9,797 nt of DNA from Ruminococcus sp. UBA946 (lineage in GTDB: Bacteria > Bacillota > Clostridia > Oscillospirales > Ruminococcaceae). The stretch covers positions 1-9,797 of the forward strand of contig DBCY01000140.1 in assembly GCA_002293295.1 (NCBI GenBank), written 5' to 3'. Below the pieces are notes generated by a model. The model was given only the letters and a program-made list of their open reading frames with translations. It was not told the DNA's origin and made no database searches. The translations under genes were made by a program, and so were the position numbers. This document shows, in pieces, positions 6,006 through 9,797 of the stretch (within the stretch, counting starts at the first letter, position 1; the number at the start of each line of letters is the position of its first letter).

Positions 6006-7187
6006 ATGGGGGTAAAGCTTAATAAAGGAATAAATAATGTGCAAAACGACATAACTGTTCTCCCCGACGACAGGTTTAACTGGCGTTATCAGGACAAGGC
6101 TTTTAACGAGTCGTTTAAAAGATGGCGAAAAAATAACAACGGAACGCTTGGCTTTTATCATTTAAGCAATCCGAAGGAGCTTATTTATAAGGACAAATCA
6201 GGCTTCGTCAAGGAGTATCCCGAAGCTGCCGAAACTTCGGTTTTAAGGAACGCATATTCCTTAATTGGTCAGTCGCTGCTGCTGACCTCGGTTATAGATA
6301 TTATTTATTTGTTTATAGCGCCGGGATTTCTGAGCAGGCTGGGGTTTAATATTTCTTTTGATTTTTATAACGACAGCGTATACGGTAATGAATGGCTTTT
6401 AACTGTGATGTTCGTTCTGTGGTCGCTTATAAGGCGGTTATGCCCGTTTATTCTCAGCATTGCAAGGCTTAAAATGCCCGTTTCGGTTATGCTTCCCGTT
6501 AAGGCTTCAAACAGACCGATGTTAAGGTATGCCGCCCCGGTAATGCTTTTAGTCTGTCCGGTATGCTTAGTGTTCACAGGGCTTTTTAATGAATTGCTTT
6601 TCAGTATGCATATACGTACACTGCCGGCATTATTCATGCCGGAAAAGCCTGTTCTCTTAATGCTTTCCCTGTTAATGTATGTCATTATAATACCGGTATT
6701 GTGCGAAACATTAAGCAGAGGGGTATTTCTCCAGCTGCTCAGGCAGTTCGGCGACGGTTCCGCAATTGTGTTAACTAGTTTTATAACGGCTGTCGTATCC
6801 TATAATCTGAAGTCTTTCTGTTTTTTATTTATTCTTAATCTTGTAATAGGATATTTCGCAATACGTTCAGGCTCAATTATAACGGCGGTGATTATGCGTT
6901 CTACCTCAAACGCTTTCATCTGCGCGCTTTACCTTATAAGGTTCTATATAAATCCCGAGCATATGATTTTACCGCTGTTGTTATTTTTCTTTATATGCCT
7001 TGTTACGGGTTTGGTTTTTACGGTCAGGTTCATGATAAGGTACAGCGATAAAATAGGTATGTCGCTGAAAAACAGGTATCTGTTATTCAGCCGTAAGCTT
7101 ATGATGCTTATTACCAGTATACCCGTGGTTTTATGGTTTACTGTCAGCTTTATCATAACGCTTGTCAGGACGGGAATAATAATCTGA
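6006..7187 (+). CDS. CPBP/CAAX-protease-family membrane protein with degenerate active site
   Basis: A 393-residue protein. About 85 soluble N-terminal residues precede some eight or nine membrane helices (roughly 87-106, 130-150, 175-195, 214-233, 252-270, 272-288, 318-340 and 366-388). The stretch 233-302 aligns by eye with the CPBP (CAAX protease and bacteriocin-processing, ABI) core. The expected EExxxR motif reads CETLSR (Cys233, Glu234, Arg238). The expected first His at the end of the next helix is Ser265. The expected HxxxN motif reads RSTSN (Arg298, Asn302). Three residues normally needed for proteolysis are therefore replaced while the scaffold, Glu234, Arg238 and Asn302 remain. It is probably a pseudo-enzyme or an altered-function member; family membership is by motif only. 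SD-like GGGGG lies about 8 bases before ATG. The next gene begins 23 bases after its stop. Confidence 0.7.
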   Translation: MGVKLNKGINNVQNDITVLPDDRFNWRYQDKAFNESFKRWRKNNNGTLGFYHLSNPKELIYKDKSGFVKEYPEAAETSVLRNAYSLIGQSLLLTSVIDIIYLFIAPGFLSRLGFNISFDFYNDSVYGNEWLLTVMFVLWSLIRRLCPFILSIARLKMPVSVMLPVKASNRPMLRYAAPVMLLVCPVCLVFTGLFNELLFSMHIRTLPALFMPEKPVLLMLSLLMYVIIIPVLCETLSRGVFLQLLRQFGDGSAIVLTSFITAVVSYNLKSFCFLFILNLVIGYFAIRSGSIITAVIMRSTSNAFICALYLIRFYINPEHMILPLLLFFFICLVTGLVFTVRFMIRYSDKIGMSLKNRYLLFSRKLMMLITSIPVVLWFTVSFIITLVRTGIII

Positions 7188-7210
7188 CGAAAGGAAATAC
7201 GGATGATAAT

Positions 7211-8251
7211 ATGAATGATGTTTTTTTCATGCGGGAAGCGCTTAAGCTGGCGGAAAAAGCGGCTGATGTCGGCGAAGTCCCGGTCGGCGCCGTCGTTGTA
7301 AAAACAAATGAAAAACAGGGTTTTTCTGACCCTGATTCGGACATGAAAGAAGAAACCAATGTTAAGGACACCCTTGATTATAGCGGCAGAATTGTCGGCA
7401 GGGGGTTTAATATGCGCGAAACAAACCGCAATTCGGTTCACCATGCCGAAATACTGGCTATTGAAGACGCCTGCAAAGCTTTGGGGGGCTGGCGGCTTCA
7501 GGGCTGTGTTTTATATGTTACGCTTGAACCCTGTCCGATGTGCGCCGGAGCAATAATAAATTCAAGGCTTGACAGGGTGGTATACGGAGCAAAAGACCTT
7601 AAAGCCGGTTCCTGCGGGAGTATCGTAAATTTGTTTGATTTACCCTATAACCATAAGCCTGAAATAACAGTCGGTATTATAAAAAACGAATGCGAAGAAA
7701 TCATGAGTAAATTCTTCAAAAAGCTCAGGGACAAGGAGAAAGACGGTATCATGAAGCTTATTCCCGCTGTAACGGACGAGCAGATTAAGAATGTTTCCGA
7801 ACTGGCGGATTTGATATGGCATGAATTTTTCCCGTCTGTTATATCGGGCGGGCAGATTGATTTTATGATTGATAAATTCCAGTCGGTCCCGGCAATAACC
7901 GAACAAATCAGAAACCTCGGCTATAATTATTATATAATGCATAAAAACGGCGGTTATATCGGTTACTGCGCTGTAAACCCGCAGAATAACGGAAGGCTGT
8001 TTTTATCAAAACTATATATAAAAAAAGAATTCCGCGGTCAGGGCTATGCAAGAAAGACCTTTATGTTCCTTAAGGATTTCTGTATTAATAATAATTTCCG
8101 GCGCATATGGCTAACCGTAAATAAAAACAATACGCAGACTATTGAAGTCTATAAAAAGCTCGGATTCAGAATCACCGGCGAAGGCGTTACGGATATAGGC
8201 GGAGGATATGTCATGGACGATTATTACATGGAGCTTGAACTGCGGCAGTAA
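7211..8251 (+). CDS. tadA: TadA tRNA adenosine deaminase fused to a GNAT acetyltransferase
   Basis: A 346-residue two-domain protein. Residues 1 to about 170 are TadA, the zinc enzyme that converts A34 of tRNA-Arg(ACG) to inosine. Seen here are GEVPVGAVVV (21-30), HAE (His78, Glu80) and PCPMC (Cys108, Cys111), with the catalytic Glu and three zinc ligands intact. Against the usual TadA of about 150 residues there is an extra hydrophilic insert of roughly 25 residues (about 32-58) between the first two strands. From residue 181 (MKLIPAVT) a GNAT domain follows, with acetyl-CoA loop RGQGYA and the C-terminal YKKLGF motif. ATG 7211 is preferred, because alignment to TadA begins there and GGATGA precedes it; the frame is open further upstream to 7133, within the previous gene. 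An internal ATG at 7751 with AAGGAG 12 bases before it could also yield free GNAT. The acetylation substrate is unknown. Confidence 0.9.
   Translation: MNDVFFMREALKLAEKAADVGEVPVGAVVVKTNEKQGFSDPDSDMKEETNVKDTLDYSGRIVGRGFNMRETNRNSVHHAEILAIEDACKALGGWRLQGCVLYVTLEPCPMCAGAIINSRLDRVVYGAKDLKAGSCGSIVNLFDLPYNHKPEITVGIIKNECEEIMSKFFKKLRDKEKDGIMKLIPAVTDEQIKNVSELADLIWHEFFPSVISGGQIDFMIDKFQSVPAITEQIRNLGYNYYIMHKNGGYIGYCAVNPQNNGRLFLSKLYIKKEFRGQGYARKTFMFLKDFCINNNFRRIWLTVNKNNTQTIEVYKKLGFRITGEGVTDIGGGYVMDDYYMELELRQ
7733..7753 (+). promoter_or_regulatory. Possible internal ribosome binding site before the GNAT domain
   Basis: AAGGAG (7733-7738) precedes an in-frame ATG (7751) by 12 bases, right at the junction between the TadA and GNAT domains. 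The spacing is longer than ideal. If used, it would give a separate acetyltransferase of about 166 residues besides the fusion. Confidence 0.3.
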
Positions 8252-8316
8252 TATTTTAAAGCTTTAGCTTCGGGATAATTTATGCCGCATTTATAGACGG
8301 CGGAATGGAGTATAAA

Positions 8317-9756
8317 ATGCCAAAGACAATATTCGGGACAACCGAAAAATCGAACTTCATATTGAATATGAAATCCAAAACCCTGCAAAAATGGCTTCAT
8401 GCCGTATTGATTTTCTGTATCGCCGCGCCTCAAATAGGAGCAATGTTCATAGTAGGCATGCAGACGACATCGGTTTGGATGGCTTCATTCGTTTATGCGA
8501 CAGGCTTTACAAGCATTTTGTTTTACCTGATTGTCATGTTGAAGCAGGATGTGAAGTTTAAGGATAATAAATCATACCTAATAATGTCCCTGCTTTTTAT
8601 TTTTACTGTCGTATCATATTACGGGGTGGCTTTGAACGGAAGCTCCGAAGACCTTAAAACCGCGCTTTTCGGCGAAACGGGACGTTACGAAGGCTTGCTC
8701 ACAATTATTGCGTATTACGGTATTTTTCTCGTGGCGACCTGCGTGTCAAAGAAAAATGCCGTCAGGAATATCTTCGATGTGTTAATCGGAGCAGGAATTA
8801 TACAGTCTGTAATAGCGATACTGCAGCATATACCTGCCCTGGATTTTCCCAACGACTTCAGGAATATTATGTTTTTAATGCTTCAGGACTGTATGCTTTC
8901 AAGCGGTCTTGCTGACAGCCCGATTTTCTACGGTTCTTTTCTGACGCTTGTATCGGGAATTGCGGTTTTCGGAGCGGTTTATGAAAAAAACCTCATACGC
9001 TCAAGGATTTACGGGGCGGCTCTGCTTTTGTTCGCGGTTACGGCATTGTTCACGTCTTCAATCGTTCCGATAATCGGCATAGGCGCAGTTCTTATCATTG
9101 CAGTTATTATCGTTTTATACAATTACGGCAAAGGGAACAGCGAATACTATACATACGGTTTATTATGCTCTCCGGAGCTTAGGCTAACTGTACTAGTTTT
9201 TTTAATACTTGGGGTATTTGTTTTAATTTACTGTACCCAGGGTATATTCATCAGGGATAAGGCAATAGCCTATTCCGACGCTTATTACAGACTGTTTATA
9301 GTAAACGGACCATCGCCTGTGGACACCTCGTCTTTATATGAAATTGCTTGGGGTAGAAGCATTGACTTTATAAAACAGCACCCCATCACAGGAGTGGGAC
9401 CCGACCGGTTCGCCGCTGTTCAGTTTAATGAAGCGTATTCCATTAATTCAATTGACAGAAGCTATAACGAATATCTTTATACAGCTGTAACAAGGGGGAT
9501 TCCGTCGCTGTTATGCTACCTAGCCCTGCTCGGTTTTGCGTTTAAAAGGCTTTTTGCCGGAATAAAGCAGTTTATTGCAAGCAATGAAAACTGGTTCCGC
9601 CCCGCTTTGCTAACGGCGGTAACGGCATATTCAATACAGGCGTTTTTCAGCGCAAGCGCAATAACGGTGGCTCCGTTTTTCTGGCTTATTCTGGGGCTTT
9701 CCTGTTCGGCAAGGCTTGGGGACAAACCGGCGGCAGAAATTACACAAAATATGTAA
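8317..9756 (+). CDS. Wzy_C/O-antigen-ligase-family polytopic membrane protein
   Basis: A 479-residue protein with about ten to twelve hydrophobic helices from residue 25 onward and a long extracytoplasmic loop (about 305-385) before the last helices. The loop carries the family signature: KQHPITGVGPDRF (353-365), then RSYNEYLYTAVTRG (from 381). This fits the Wzy_C/O-antigen ligase superfamily, which polymerises or ligates lipid-linked glycans at the outer face of the membrane. In a Firmicute the product would be a capsule, teichoic-type or other surface polysaccharide, but no glycosyltransferase lies in the window. The usual HNEYL histidine is Tyr383 here, which is unusual for an active ligase. 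The start at 8317 is chosen for GGAG (8307-8310) 6 bases upstream; ATG 8305 has its GGCGGA too close. It follows tadA by 65 bases on the same strand. Confidence 0.8.
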   Translation: MPKTIFGTTEKSNFILNMKSKTLQKWLHAVLIFCIAAPQIGAMFIVGMQTTSVWMASFVYATGFTSILFYLIVMLKQDVKFKDNKSYLIMSLLFIFTVVSYYGVALNGSSEDLKTALFGETGRYEGLLTIIAYYGIFLVATCVSKKNAVRNIFDVLIGAGIIQSVIAILQHIPALDFPNDFRNIMFLMLQDCMLSSGLADSPIFYGSFLTLVSGIAVFGAVYEKNLIRSRIYGAALLLFAVTALFTSSIVPIIGIGAVLIIAVIIVLYNYGKGNSEYYTYGLLCSPELRLTVLVFLILGVFVLIYCTQGIFIRDKAIAYSDAYYRLFIVNGPSPVDTSSLYEIAWGRSIDFIKQHPITGVGPDRFAAVQFNEAYSINSIDRSYNEYLYTAVTRGIPSLLCYLALLGFAFKRLFAGIKQFIASNENWFRPALLTAVTAYSIQAFFSASAITVAPFFWLILGLSCSARLGDKPAAEITQNM

Positions 9757-9794
9757 TTGTTCAGCACGCATTATATAATGTCTGCTGAATAATT
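9752..9794. repeat. 40-nt palindrome carrying the right copy of the inverted repeat
   Basis: AATT (9755-9758) pairs with AATT (9791-9794), TTCAGCA (9760-9766) with TGCTGAA (9783-9789), and CATTAT (9769-9774) with ATAATG (9775-9780). G-T wobbles occur at 9759/9790 and 9768/9781, and there is one C-C mismatch (9767/9782). The left half (9752-9779) is the inverted match of 1669-1696. The palindrome includes the TAA stop (9754-9756) of the Wzy_C gene. No T-run follows before the window ends, so it is not a typical terminator on this strand. It could be a short palindromic intergenic repeat. Confidence 0.75.
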
Positions 9795-9797
9795 AAA

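Noticed and set aside
7133..7210. Upstream extension of TadA to 7133
   Set aside because: It overlaps the preceding gene, has no SD, and adds residues not found in TadA.
8252..8304. Terminator between tadA and the Wzy_C gene
   Set aside because: Only a 4-bp AAGC/GCTT hairpin without a T-run is present.
1..9797. CRISPR array, tRNA, rRNA or an 8-kb composite transposon bounded by the 28-nt repeats
   Set aside because: No spaced direct repeats or tRNA/rRNA-like sequences were seen. The repeats lack a transposase and target duplications, and the enclosed genes are ordinary chromosomal ones.

Overview
The window looks like a chromosomal segment of a low-to-moderate GC Clostridia-type Firmicute (Oscillospiraceae/Lachnospiraceae style). 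The basis is AT-rich intergenic DNA, AAGGAGG-type ribosome binding sites, a CadC-type ArsR regulator, a YcxB-like protein and a Firmicute-style Wzy_C membrane protein. The assignment is inferred from gene content only.

Layout. (1) Positions 1-220 hold a structured non-coding RNA. It has a long-range closing stem, several local hairpins and a 6-bp pseudoknot that uses an entire hairpin loop, and it ends exactly at an ATGA tetranucleotide. Its sequence, folding and junction match what I remember of HEARO/omega RNAs, the guide RNAs of IscB/IsrB, but no IscB or IsrB gene is present. (2) The ATGA supplies the start codon of an unrecognised 486-residue gene (217-1677), followed by a strong terminator. 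(3) A leftward ribbon-helix-helix regulator (1785-1973) and a rightward XRE-type helix-turn-helix gene (from 2145) diverge from a shared region rich in TTGCA boxes. The XRE gene is broken by a 161-bp foldback MITE (2311-2471) with 16-bp terminal inverted repeats and a TA target duplication. (4) A leftward cadmium/zinc resistance operon follows: a CadC/SmtB-type repressor (4789-5145) with a perfect palindromic operator, then a P1B-2 metal-exporting ATPase (2585-4744) closed by a terminator. (5) A rightward run follows: a YcxB-like membrane protein (5386-5898), a CPBP/CAAX-protease-family membrane protein that has lost three of its expected active-site residues (6006-7187), a fusion of tRNA adenosine deaminase TadA to a GNAT acetyltransferase (7211-8251), and a Wzy_C/O-antigen-ligase-family membrane protein (8317-9756).

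A 28-nt sequence occurs twice in inverted orientation (1669-1696 and 9752-9779). Each copy overlaps the stop codon of a gene, and the right-hand copy is half of a 40-nt palindrome.

How the parts work together. The cad pair is a self-contained metal-sensing and efflux unit. The ribbon-helix-helix and XRE genes share a control region, and the MITE has probably altered that control. The rightward genes are closely spaced and largely co-directional, but apart from co-transcription no shared function is evident. The strongest candidates for something new are the orphan omega-RNA-like element sitting on the start codon of an unknown gene, the TadA-GNAT fusion, the degenerate CPBP protein and the MITE-interrupted regulator.
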